Shown in pieces: positions 1 through 8,226 of a stretch of DNA of 18,060 nt. The stretch covers positions 1 to 18,060 of the forward strand of contig JAHDDM010000004.1 of the NCBI GenBank assembly GCA_020629355.1, in the 5' to 3' direction. Below the pieces are notes generated by a model, which did not search any database, was not told where the DNA came from, and worked only from the letters and a program-made list of their open reading frames with translations. Position 1 is the stretch's first letter. Every line of letters starts with the position of its first letter. Source of the DNA: Rhodospirillaceae bacterium. GTDB taxonomy: Bacteria > Pseudomonadota > Alphaproteobacteria > JABSOH01. Made by a program: the position numbers and the translations under genes.

Positions 1-2339
1 TGCAGCATGTCTTTAGTGAAATTGCTGCCCAGCGCGATTTAGCGACTATCCTGAAGCCCTTTACTCTTGCTGCAAACATGCACTGGAAAAATCCTGAGGC
101 CATAGTGTCTCTTGAGGTGCGCAAAGCGCGTGATTCGGTGATTGATTTAGAGCTACGCAATACAGCCTCGTTTTCTTTACCGCCCGAATTGACCGCGTTT
201 TTGGCGCAGGGTTTGGATTTGCCGACTGTGCCGAAAATCAGTGATTTTACCCTACAGGCGAGCCTTGACCTGCCTGTGGAAAAAATCCGCCTGCACGAGA
301 GTACGATAAAATTTGCCGAAGGCGGGCAGATTACGGCCTCTGGTCAGTATCAGGCAGGGGCTGCTGAGGTGGACTTTCGCCTGAAAGACTGGTCGCATGG
401 TCTTGTTTCGGCACTGTCGCCAGAGATACAGTTGCACAGTGGAACCTTGCAGAGTGGCGAAGGCCAGATACTTTTTGCGGATAATCACCTTTCTGTGCAG
501 AACTTTCATGCTGAAGCGCGCGACATTCGCCTGCCGATCAAGGGCGAAATGCTCGATATTCCAGCATTGGTGCTGGATATGCCATCTTTGAACGAGGTGC
601 ATCTAAAGGCCACAGAATCTCTGAGCTATGGCGAGATACGCATTGATCAAGCCGAGCTGCATGGCAATCCTCAAGCAACTCTGCACGGTCAAGGTCTGGT
701 GATTCTCGCCCCCAAGGCTGCATTGAAATATCTGCCTGATGCGTATCGTAGCGTTTTTGAGCTTGACGAAGACGTAATCATGCAAGCAGAGTTTCATCTC
801 AATGCTGCACAGCAAGAGTTCGATGTTGATCAAATTACTGTAGATGTTGCCATGAATGGACGACTGTTGAACCATCCAATTCGTATTGTGCAATTACACT
901 ATACACCGAAGGCGGAACAAGTAATTACGGTGGCAGGGGAATTTTCTGGAGCACCGTTCACCGCCAGCAGTACCGAAGCGGATAGCAGGCAAACTCATCT
1001 ATTGAATCTAGCAGGCTTCCCTGCCAGTGTGCTTCATGGGTTACTTACGGAGCAGGGGATTGCGGCGCAGGACTTTGCCTTTAAGATGAATGGGGCGTTC
1101 GATGTACATGTGAAAGCGGTTCTTGAGGCGGGACAGACAGAATTGCATGTCACGAGCAACCTCATTGATTTTGGGATGGAAAGCACAGACTTTGGTCCGT
1201 TGAAAAAACGCGGTGAGTCTGGAATACTGAAGATGAAATTACGCGAAAATAACGGTGCGTGGCAGATCAATCTTGCTGGTGATACGCCGCAATTTGGCGG
1301 GACTTTGGCGGCGGTTTTTGATGCGAATTCGGGTAAAATCACACAGATTTCAGAAAGCCAGATTCGTATTCAGGATCATGCCTTGATCCTCAGTGCAGAG
1401 CGCGCAGACCATGGGTTGGACATTCACCTGAAAAGCAAGCAATGGCGCGATGGTGCGGGGCTGATTGCACAGGCTAAGGACAACAAAGACAGTTTTTCTG
1501 AGGATATTCCGAGTTTCCTAAGCCCGATCAACAGTCTGGAATGGAGGTTTACCGAAAGCTTTCAGGCTAACGAGACACGTCTTGGCGCAGGTGTGGTTTC
1601 GGTAGATTTTCAAGCACCGGATTCGGCGATTAGGGCGCTGAAATTTCGCTTTGATGAAGGCGAGCCAGTGCAGATTCGTGATCTAGCTTCTGGTGCATTG
1701 CAGCCCAGTGATATTGTCCAGCATGAGCTGGACTTTGTTGCTGGACAGCATTTACGTTTGTACAGTCCGAATGTCCATAAACTGTTTCGGGTGCTGGATA
1801 TTACCGAGAGTATTTCTGGCGGTATATTGCAGATAGAGCTTACACCTGAAGACGGCGCGTTGGTAGGAGATGTTGCTTTGCAGAATTTTTCGGTGCTGGA
1901 GGCATCTGGTGCAGTGAATTTCTTGCAGGCAATTTCTTTAACGGGGCTCTTGCCGTTGCTTTCAGAACAAGGCTTGCCATTTCATGCCTTAAATGCACGG
2001 GCAAAAGGCGAAGGTTCGGTGTGGAGTCTGACTGACCTGAAGGCATATGGCCCAGGTTTAAGCATGACTTTTGATGGGGCGTTGGATATAGCCAACGAGG
2101 CGGTAACGGGCGAGGGTGCAGCCAGCCCAACCAGTCTATTGAATAATATTCTTACCCATATCCCGATATTGGGTACGATTTTGACGGGAACGGACGGCGG
2201 TGGTCTGGTGGCGGTAAACTATTCTGTTTCTGGCAATATTGCAGACCCTGAAATAGAAGTACAACCGCTGAGTCTTTTGACACCGGGGATTTTGCGGAAT
2301 ATTTTTGGCGAAATTGGCAGTGCTAGCACAGCGCAATAA
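1..2339 (+). CDS. AsmA-like / YhdP-family envelope protein, 5'-truncated
   Basis: Codons read from position 3 are open to the left edge, so the true start lies outside the window; the ATG at 78 is internal. About 778 residues are visible. They form long, low-complexity amphipathic beta-type sequence (alternating hydrophobic and polar residues, many Gly and Asp) with no enzyme motif. The C-terminus has the signature end of AsmA-like/DUF3971 (YhdP) proteins: a Gly-rich GGGLVAVNYSVSG stretch, then DPEIEVQPLSLLTPGILRNIFG just before the stop. Family members are inner-membrane-anchored periplasmic proteins thought to help lipid transport to the outer membrane; that role is known from relatives, not shown here. 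The N-terminal membrane anchor would lie upstream of the window. Its 3' end overlaps the convergent tyrS gene by 17 bp. Confidence 0.8.
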   Translation, partial: QHVFSEIAAQRDLATILKPFTLAANMHWKNPEAIVSLEVRKARDSVIDLELRNTASFSLPPELTAFLAQGLDLPTVPKISDFTLQASLDLPVEKIRLHESTIKFAEGGQITASGQYQAGAAEVDFRLKDWSHGLVSALSPEIQLHSGTLQSGEGQILFADNHLSVQNFHAEARDIRLPIKGEMLDIPALVLDMPSLNEVHLKATESLSYGEIRIDQAELHGNPQATLHGQGLVILAPKAALKYLPDAYRSVFELDEDVIMQAEFHLNAAQQEFDVDQITVDVAMNGRLLNHPIRIVQLHYTPKAEQVITVAGEFSGAPFTASSTEADSRQTHLLNLAGFPASVLHGLLTEQGIAAQDFAFKMNGAFDVHVKAVLEAGQTELHVTSNLIDFGMESTDFGPLKKRGESGILKMKLRENNGAWQINLAGDTPQFGGTLAAVFDANSGKITQISESQIRIQDHALILSAERADHGLDIHLKSKQWRDGAGLIAQAKDNKDSFSEDIPSFLSPINSLEWRFTESFQANETRLGAGVVSVDFQAPDSAIRALKFRFDEGEPVQIRDLASGALQPSDIVQHELDFVAGQHLRLYSPNVHKLFRVLDITESISGGILQIELTPEDGALVGDVALQNFSVLEASGAVNFLQAISLTGLLPLLSEQGLPFHALNARAKGEGSVWSLTDLKAYGPGLSMTFDGALDIANEAVTGEGAASPTSLLNNILTHIPILGTILTGTDGGGLVAVNYSVSGNIADPEIEVQPLSLLTPGILRNIFGEIGSASTAQ

Positions 2340-3585
2340 GGCCGTGTTTTTTGCGCCCAAGCGAAATACGCAAGGTCTTTTGAGCCGCAAAATCCGTCAT
2401 TTGAATACGGTATTGCGCATCGTTAATGATGGTTTCGCCGAGCTTCACCGCACCATCAGCGATTTTGTTGCGTGCCTCACCACCAGAGCGAACAAATTCC
2501 AGCCCGCGTAAGGCATCAATGATACCAAGCCCGTCTGATTGTAGCGTTTCGGTGGATATTTCAAAGCGCGGCAAGTCTTCTCCTGCACCGCCAGCAAAGG
2601 TTTTCGCCGCCGTGGCTGCCGCGCTTTCCGCAGCCTGAGACCCATGGCAAATGGTGGTCACGGCGTTGGCAAGAAGGATTTTGGCTGTGTTAATCTCTGC
2701 CCCATCCAAGGTTTCCAGTGTGGCAATTTCTTCCAGGGGCGTATCGGTAAACAGGCGTAAAAAACGCCCAACATCCGCATCAGCGGTATTGCGCCAGAAC
2801 TGCCAGAAATCATAACTGGATAATTTATCGGCGGATAACCAGACTGCACCAGCGGCGGTCTTGCCCATCTTTGCGCCGCTTGCGGTGGTCAATAATGGGG
2901 TGGTAATGGCAAAAGCCTCTGCTCCTTCCGTGCGCCTGATCAGATCAATACCGCTTACGATATTGCCCCATTGGTCAGAGCCACCCATCTGTAACAGACA
3001 GCCGTGGCTTCGATGCAGGGTCAGGTAATCGTAGGCCTGCATGACCATATAGTTGAACTCAAGGAACGATAGCGGCTGCTCGCGTTCCAGCCGCAAACGC
3101 ACCGAATCGAAGCTTAACATGCGATTGACCGAAAATAATCTGCCATAGTCGCGCAGGAAATCCATCATGTTCAGATCACACAGCCAATCGGCATTATTGA
3201 CCATCACGGCATCACTTGCGCCATCACCAAAGCGTAAAAACCGTGACAGGACAGTGCGAATCCCTTCGGCATTTTCGTTAATTTTCTCTCGTGATAGCAG
3301 CTGGCGTTGTTCGTCTTTACCGCTAGGATCACCCAACAGAGTTGTGCCGCCACCCAACAAAACCACAGGCTTATGTCCGCTTTGTTGCAAGATACGCAGC
3401 ATCATAATCTGCACTAACGACCCGACATGCAACGAATCCGCCGTGGCATCGAAGCCAATATAGGCCGCAACAGGTTGACCCGTAGCCAGTTTGCTATCAA
3501 GACCCTCAAGGTTGCTTACCTGATGGAGAAATCCGCGCTTGCTTAAAGTTTTCAGAAATTCGGATTTTGCTGTTACGCTGTTCAT
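2323..3585 (-). CDS. tyrS: Tyrosyl-tRNA synthetase
   Basis: Class I aminoacyl-tRNA synthetase that charges tRNA-Tyr with tyrosine in the cytoplasm. The 420-residue length is normal for bacterial TyrRS. The class I HIGH motif appears as HVGS (residues 53-56), preceded by the YIGFDATADSLHVGS region; the KMSKS loop is KMGKT (239-243), a form common in alphaproteobacteria. A QMGGSDQWGN tyrosine-site segment lies at 199-208, and a C-terminal S4-type RNA-binding domain (about 350-420) ends in LRISLGRKKH. The start is supported by AAGGA about 8 nt upstream of the ATG. The gene is divergent from anmK (49 bp between starts) and overlaps the 3' end of the YhdP-like gene on the other strand by 17 bp, which leaves no room for separate terminators. 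Confidence 0.97.
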   Translation of the reverse strand: MNSVTAKSEFLKTLSKRGFLHQVSNLEGLDSKLATGQPVAAYIGFDATADSLHVGSLVQIMMLRILQQSGHKPVVLLGGGTTLLGDPSGKDEQRQLLSREKINENAEGIRTVLSRFLRFGDGASDAVMVNNADWLCDLNMMDFLRDYGRLFSVNRMLSFDSVRLRLEREQPLSFLEFNYMVMQAYDYLTLHRSHGCLLQMGGSDQWGNIVSGIDLIRRTEGAEAFAITTPLLTTASGAKMGKTAAGAVWLSADKLSSYDFWQFWRNTADADVGRFLRLFTDTPLEEIATLETLDGAEINTAKILLANAVTTICHGSQAAESAAATAAKTFAGGAGEDLPRFEISTETLQSDGLGIIDALRGLEFVRSGGEARNKIADGAVKLGETIINDAQYRIQMTDFAAQKTLRISLGRKKHGLIALC

Positions 3586-3595
3586 GGTCTATATC
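3567..3595 (+). promoter_or_regulatory. Possible sigma70-type promoter for anmK-ccmFGH
   Basis: TTGCTG at 3567-3572 and TATATC at 3590-3595 are separated by 17 bp, each matching four of six consensus bases. The position, about 40 bp before the anmK start and inside the start of divergent tyrS, is sensible, but the match is only moderate and no activator or operator site is evident. Confidence 0.3.
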
Positions 3596-3634
3596 CTTGT
3601 TCATGGAGATACTTTTTTATGCAACGGCGTGAAA

Positions 3635-4759
3635 ATGAGCAAGAACAAACGAACCTTATGCGCCATCGGATTGATGAGCGGAACATCGATGGATGGTGTT
3701 GATGCGGCTTTATTGTATGCGGATATTGGCGATGGTGTGGCGGAAATAGCCGCGTTAGGGACGCATCTCGAGATTGCTTTTGATGCAGCATTGCGCCGCG
3801 ACATGACGGCGGTCTTGGGTATGGAGCAACCCTCAGCCGCCAGCCGTGCTGTTGAATCCCGATTAGGGGCATATTATGCCTTGGCGGTGCAGGAACTCTT
3901 GCAAAAGGCGGCGCTGTCTTCGGAAGATATTGATATTATTGGCCTGCACGGTCAGACGATCACCCACCGACCAGAGAAATCCTTGACTTGGCAGCTTGGT
4001 GACGGCGCGGCCTTGGCACAACAGACGGGCATTCCAGTGGTGTACGATTTTCGTCAAAATGATATACGACATGGTGGACAGGGCGCACCGCTTGCACCAG
4101 TTTTTCATCAAGCCTTGGCACAGGCAGGTTACCTTCCTGCCCTGCCTTTAGTGGTGCTGAATATTGGCGGGGTCAGCAATATTACGCTTTTGACGGAAAC
4201 CACCATGCGTGCTTATGATAGCGGCCCTGGCAATGGCCCGATGGATGATTATGCACGGGAATTTTTAGGCATGGATTTTGATCAGGATGGTGCGATAGCA
4301 CTTTCTGGTCATGCTGATCGTGGCATAGTCGAGCAGTTTTTACGTCATCCGTACTTCGCACAACCTGCCCCAAAATCGCTTGATCGGCGTGATTTTGATC
4401 ATGGCGCGGTACAGCATCTTACGCCGCCAGATGCTTTGCGGACTTTGTGTGCCTGTAGTGCAGGGGGGATTGCCCATGCCATTATGGCGGAACGCCGTCA
4501 GGTACCAGAATTGCAACGCATTCTTTTTGCTGGTGGTGGGCGGCATAATCAGGCATTATTGCATGAGCTTTGTACTGTTCTGCCAGAGATGGAAATGACC
4601 ATGATTGATGTTCTTGCCAAGAGCCTGAATGGTGATGCCCTTGAGGCATGGGCTTTTGCTTGGCTGGCGGTATTGAATCGGGCGGAAATTCCTGCGAGTT
4701 TTCCGACCACCACGGGTGTGAGAACGCCACGGATAGCGGGTGTTTTTGTTGCGCCATGA
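3635..4759 (+). CDS. anmK: Anhydro-N-acetylmuramic acid kinase
   Basis: Phosphorylates 1,6-anhydro-MurNAc to MurNAc-6-phosphate in peptidoglycan recycling (cytoplasmic, ASKHA fold). The 374 residues match the family length. Visible motifs: phosphate loop GLMSGTSMDG (residues 12-21), GLHGQTITHRP (103-113), NIGGVSNIT (176-184), YDSGPGNGPMDDYARE (194-209, with the Asp-Ser-Gly-Pro-Gly core) and a late FAGGGRHN segment. The open frame extends upstream to 3539 inside tyrS, but family alignment favours the ATG at 3635 (MSKNKRT). Its ribosome site is poor; the best Shine-Dalgarno-like GGAG (3605-3608) is 26 nt away and better placed for an out-of-frame ATG at 3619. The gene ends in an ATGA overlap with ccmF, so the two are probably co-translated. 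Confidence 0.95.
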   Translation: MSKNKRTLCAIGLMSGTSMDGVDAALLYADIGDGVAEIAALGTHLEIAFDAALRRDMTAVLGMEQPSAASRAVESRLGAYYALAVQELLQKAALSSEDIDIIGLHGQTITHRPEKSLTWQLGDGAALAQQTGIPVVYDFRQNDIRHGGQGAPLAPVFHQALAQAGYLPALPLVVLNIGGVSNITLLTETTMRAYDSGPGNGPMDDYAREFLGMDFDQDGAIALSGHADRGIVEQFLRHPYFAQPAPKSLDRRDFDHGAVQHLTPPDALRTLCACSAGGIAHAIMAERRQVPELQRILFAGGGRHNQALLHELCTVLPEMEMTMIDVLAKSLNGDALEAWAFAWLAVLNRAEIPASFPTTTGVRTPRIAGVFVAP

Positions 4760-6657
4760 TTACAGAGATAAGCTATTTCCTACTGCTCTTGGCCTTAGCT
4801 GCCAGCCTGATGCAGACCGTTCTGCCTCTGGCGGGATATTGGCGCGGGCAAGGCAGCCTGATGCAGTGGGCCAGTCCGATGCAGCTTATCGGCTCAGGTG
4901 CTGTGATACTGGCTTTTGGTGGTCTGATACAGGCTTTCGTTCTCTCAGACTTTAGCCTTGCGCTGGTGGCGCAACATTCCCATTCGATGAAGCCGATGAT
5001 CTATAAAATTTCGGGCGTTTGGGGTAATCACGAAGGCTCTTTATTGCTGTGGGTGGTGGTGTTGGGCATTTACGGCGCAGTATTCGCCTGGTGCAGAAAC
5101 CCCATGGTGGAAAAAAGCCTGATTTTGATGGTGCATGGCGGGATCAGTGCAGCATTTTTAGGTTTTGCATTGTTCACCTCGAATCCTTTTGCCAAGCTGG
5201 CCTATCCACCAGAAGAAGGCTTGGGGCTGAACCCCGTGTTGCAGGATATTGGCCTCGCGCTGCATCCGCCAATGCTGTATTTGGGCTATGTTGGGCTGGC
5301 GATGGCCTTTGCCTGTGCCGTGGCAGGGCTAATACAAGGCCGCATTGATCAAGATTGGGCGCGGCGTATTCGGCCTTGGGTACTGGTGGCCTGGTCTTGC
5401 TTGACGACTGGAATCGTCTTGGGCAGCTGGTGGGCATATTACGAATTAGGTTGGGGCGGCTGGTGGTTTTGGGATCCTGTGGAAAATGCTTCCTTGATGC
5501 CATGGTTCGTGGCAACAGCTTTATTGCATAGTGTCATTATGGTGGAAAAGCGCGGCTGTGCGCAAAGTTGGGCCGTCTTGCTGGCAATATTGGGCTTTAG
5601 CCTGTCTTTGATCGGAACGTTTATTGTGCGCTCTGGCCTGTTGACTTCGGTGCATAGTTTTGCGGCTGATCCCTCGCGGGGGGTGTATATTTTGGGGATA
5701 TTGGTTCTGGCCATTGGCCTGCCGCTTGTCCTGTATATGATCAATGGCCCAAAGCTGCAATCCAGACAGTCTATTGCTGTCTTCAGCCGCGAGGCCGCGT
5801 TAATCATCAACAATTTCCTGCTGTTATCGGCCACTGCCGTGGTGCTTTTGGGGACGTTCTACCCGTTGGGACTCGAGATGGTCAATGGCGCGAAAATCTC
5901 TGTGGGTCCACCGTTTTTTGACAGCACGGTTCTGCCGATTATGGCCTTCGGGGTATTGGGCATGGTGACGGGTTCGGTTCTGGCTTGGAAGCGCGGCTGG
6001 CGTGGTGTCGCGCGGCGGGTTCTTTTGCTGGCAGCAATTGCTGGCGTAGCCGCGATACTGGTTGGAGTGGGTTTGGGCTATCGCGAGGTTGCGCCGCTGG
6101 CCAGTCTTGGTCTGGTCGTTTGGTTATTGGTGGGTATTGGTGCGGATATATATAGCCGTTTGCATTCTGCTCAGCGGCTAGCCCAAGGTTTGCCACAGCT
6201 TGGGATGTGGCTTGGGCATTTGGGGATTGCGCTGTTGATGATGGGCGCATTAGGCGAGGCCATAGGCCAAAGCGAAACCATCGTACGTGCCCGTGCTGGA
6301 GACACCATTCCCCTTGGAGACGAGACGCTGAAATTTACCGAGGTCAAGACAGTGCGGGTGGATAACTATGTCAGCCTTCAGGTGACACTAGAGCTTTACG
6401 ATGCTTCAGGACAACAGATAGCAACTTTAATTCCTTCGAGGCGGCATTATCCAGCAGAACGCCAGGAAACCACCGAAGCCGCGATTCGCAGTACTCTATT
6501 GGGTGATCATTATGCTGTTTTAGGGGACGGCGATCCTGATGCGGGCTTTACTTTGCGGCTGTATTATAAGCCGCTTTTGCCGTGGCTGTGGATTGGCGGG
6601 GTAGTGATGGTTTTGGGCGGGTTGGTGTCGCTTGTGATGCGCCGTAACAAGCCATGA
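4756..6657 (+). CDS. ccmF: Cytochrome c haem lyase subunit CcmF
   Basis: Integral membrane component of System I cytochrome c maturation that takes haem from holo-CcmE and helps ligate it to apocytochrome c on the periplasmic side. 633 residues with many membrane helices throughout. The tryptophan-rich WWD domain is clear at about 224-250 (WWAYYELGWGGWWFWDPVEN), flanked by candidate haem-ligand histidines H170 (ALHPPM), H258 and H300 (SVHSFAADPSRG), and the conserved KISGVWGNHEGS segment sits at 84-95. A soluble periplasmic stretch (about 530-600) precedes the last helix. The start at 4756 overlaps the anmK stop (ATGA); a longer open frame from 4648 only duplicates the end of anmK out of frame. 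The 3' end overlaps ccmG by ATGA. No ccmA-E genes are adjacent upstream; anmK takes that place. Confidence 0.96.
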   Translation: MITEISYFLLLLALAASLMQTVLPLAGYWRGQGSLMQWASPMQLIGSGAVILAFGGLIQAFVLSDFSLALVAQHSHSMKPMIYKISGVWGNHEGSLLLWVVVLGIYGAVFAWCRNPMVEKSLILMVHGGISAAFLGFALFTSNPFAKLAYPPEEGLGLNPVLQDIGLALHPPMLYLGYVGLAMAFACAVAGLIQGRIDQDWARRIRPWVLVAWSCLTTGIVLGSWWAYYELGWGGWWFWDPVENASLMPWFVATALLHSVIMVEKRGCAQSWAVLLAILGFSLSLIGTFIVRSGLLTSVHSFAADPSRGVYILGILVLAIGLPLVLYMINGPKLQSRQSIAVFSREAALIINNFLLLSATAVVLLGTFYPLGLEMVNGAKISVGPPFFDSTVLPIMAFGVLGMVTGSVLAWKRGWRGVARRVLLLAAIAGVAAILVGVGLGYREVAPLASLGLVVWLLVGIGADIYSRLHSAQRLAQGLPQLGMWLGHLGIALLMMGALGEAIGQSETIVRARAGDTIPLGDETLKFTEVKTVRVDNYVSLQVTLELYDASGQQIATLIPSRRHYPAERQETTEAAIRSTLLGDHYAVLGDGDPDAGFTLRLYYKPLLPWLWIGGVVMVLGGLVSLVMRRNKP

Positions 6658-7181
6658 GACTACGTTTTGCGCTGCCTTTGCTGTTATTCCTCGTGCTTGT
6701 CGCAGTGTCAGGGCTGGCATTGTATCAGACTAGTCACGGCAAGCGTGATCCACAGCAATTACCGTCTGTTTTGCTGAATAAACCCGTGCCCACTGTAGAA
6801 ATTCCCCTGTTGCAACAGGGCGGTTCTGTCTTTTCTTTGGCAGAGTATCGCGGGCAAACGGTGCTGGTGAACTTTTTTGCCAGCTGGTGTTTGCCCTGCC
6901 GCCTAGAAATGCCTTTGTTGGGGTCTCTGGCAAATGAAGGTATTCCGATTATTGGGATTGCCTATAAAGACCGCGCGGCGGATACCGAGCAATTTCTGGC
7001 AGAATTTGGCAATCCGTTTCATGCTATCGGCGTGGACACCGATGGAAGGATTGGACTGGAATGGGGTGCGTATGGGATTCCCGAAACGTTTCTTGTGGAT
7101 CAAAGTGGTCTTGTGCAATGGCGGCATGCGGGTGTTGTTGATCAGGCTGTTCTTGAAACCATACGACCCATGTTACCATGA
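6654..7181 (+). CDS. ccmG: Periplasmic thiol:disulfide oxidoreductase CcmG/DsbE
   Basis: Membrane-anchored thioredoxin-like protein that reduces the CXXCH haem-binding cysteines of apocytochrome c, directly or through CcmH. 175 residues, the normal length. A single N-terminal signal anchor (about 4-24) is followed by a thioredoxin fold with the active site WCLPC (W78, C79, C82) in FFASWCLPCRLEMP. The cis-proline loop is YGIPETFLVD, and the acidic GVDTDG segment typical of CcmG/DsbE precedes it. The start codon overlaps the ccmF stop (ATGA) and the end overlaps the ccmH start, which indicates translational coupling in the anmK-ccmF-ccmG-ccmH run. Confidence 0.95.
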   Translation: MRLRFALPLLLFLVLVAVSGLALYQTSHGKRDPQQLPSVLLNKPVPTVEIPLLQQGGSVFSLAEYRGQTVLVNFFASWCLPCRLEMPLLGSLANEGIPIIGIAYKDRAADTEQFLAEFGNPFHAIGVDTDGRIGLEWGAYGIPETFLVDQSGLVQWRHAGVVDQAVLETIRPMLP

Positions 7182-8155
7182 TGCGTATTCTTGTGATCAT
7201 TTTCGGGTTGATATTGCCTATCCAGACCGCCTTGGCCTTAACCGCCGAAGAGCGGCTGGATGATCCAGAGCTGGAAAATCGTGCGCGGATTATTTCGGCA
7301 CAGATGCGCTGTTTGGTCTGTCAGAATCAATCTATCGAGGACTCCGAAGCGGGACTGGCCAAGGACTTGCGCATTGAGGTCAGACGGCTTCTTACGCAAG
7401 GTCAAAGCGATACGGAAATTATCACGGCAATTCAGCAGAAATACGGCGATTATGTTTTGTTGAGCCCGCCGATGAAGCCAGAGACTTTATTGCTTTGGTT
7501 ATCGCCAATACTGATTTTGCTGATTGGTGGCGGGATTCTGTGGCAGCATTTCCGTACACAACAAACTCTTGCGCCGCCGCCTGTGGTGGCAGTGCGTATC
7601 TCGAATTCCAGACCATTGCGTACAAGAACCATGCTCTTGATGCTGGGTCTGCTGATTGCTTTGAGTGCGGGTGGCTATGGCGTGCTTGTGGAATTGGGTA
7701 TCGGGAATAATCAACAGGCAGCACAGCTCGAAGAGCAAATTACTGGAATGGTGCAAGGTCTGGCGGAACGTTTGGAAGACGAGCCAGATGACCTTGCTGG
7801 CTGGCAACAGTTGGCGCGCGCCTATGCGGTGCTGGAGCAGACAGAGGACGCGGTGGATGCCCTGATCCATATCGCGCGTCTGATGCCAGAGGACTGGCAA
7901 GCACAAACATTTCCGTTGGAAATGATTTTGGCGCAAGGTCTGTCCACAGAGTATAAAGTTCAAGCAAAAGAGCTTTTGGCGCGTCTGGCGGCATTGAATG
8001 GCGAGCGGTTGGAGTATCTGTTCTTTGCGGGACATTATGCCAAGCTTGACGGCGAGGTGACTCAAGCTCGCGCCTATTGGCAGAAGCTGTATGATTCCTT
8101 ACCAGAAAATTCCCCAATTCTGGAACAGTTACAGAGAGAGATAAACGGGTTATAG
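7178..8155 (+). CDS. ccmH: CcmH with fused CcmI-like TPR tail
   Basis: Cytochrome c maturation protein of the CcmH/CycL-CycH type. The signal or anchor helix (about 3-20) leads into the CcmH domain with the redox motif RCLVCQNQ (C45, C48), then a membrane helix around 103-122. A short cytoplasmic linker and a second membrane helix (about 150-170) come next. The periplasmic C-terminal half (about 180-325) contains helical TPR-like repeats such as DLAGWQQLARAYAVLEQTEDAVDAL, which in CcmI/CycH hold apocytochromes for haem attachment. The 325-residue fused form resembles E. coli CcmH rather than the separate CcmH and CcmI of many alphaproteobacteria. ATGATG at 7178 offers two adjacent starts, the first overlapping the ccmG stop. 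It is the last gene of the run, followed by a strong inverted repeat. Confidence 0.93.
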   Translation: MMRILVIIFGLILPIQTALALTAEERLDDPELENRARIISAQMRCLVCQNQSIEDSEAGLAKDLRIEVRRLLTQGQSDTEIITAIQQKYGDYVLLSPPMKPETLLLWLSPILILLIGGGILWQHFRTQQTLAPPPVVAVRISNSRPLRTRTMLLMLGLLIALSAGGYGVLVELGIGNNQQAAQLEEQITGMVQGLAERLEDEPDDLAGWQQLARAYAVLEQTEDAVDALIHIARLMPEDWQAQTFPLEMILAQGLSTEYKVQAKELLARLAALNGERLEYLFFAGHYAKLDGEVTQARAYWQKLYDSLPENSPILEQLQREINGL

Positions 8156-8181
8156 TGCAATCTCTTTATGGGGATTGAGTC

Positions 8182-8226
8182 ATATAGCCTATCTCATATA
8201 ATTTGATCATATGGGATAGGCTATAT
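8182..8226. terminator. Strong inverted repeat between convergent operons, probable bidirectional terminator
   Basis: Left arm ATATAGCCTATCTCATAT (8182-8199) and right arm ATATGGGATAGGCTATAT (8209-8226) pair over 18 bp with one mismatch that can form a G-U wobble in the minus-strand RNA (a C-A mismatch in the plus-strand RNA); the loop is 9 nt. It lies between ccmH (plus) and the class II aldolase gene (minus). The aldolase TAG stop codon (8223-8221) is inside the right arm. On the plus strand a T-rich CTCTTTGTTT follows; there is no good U-tract on the minus side, so the termination efficiency in that direction is uncertain. Confidence 0.7.

Noticed and set aside
4648..4755. N-terminal extension of CcmF to an upstream ATG
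   Set aside because: The extra 36 residues come from the anmK coding region out of frame, and the ATG at 4756 aligns with the start of known CcmF proteins.
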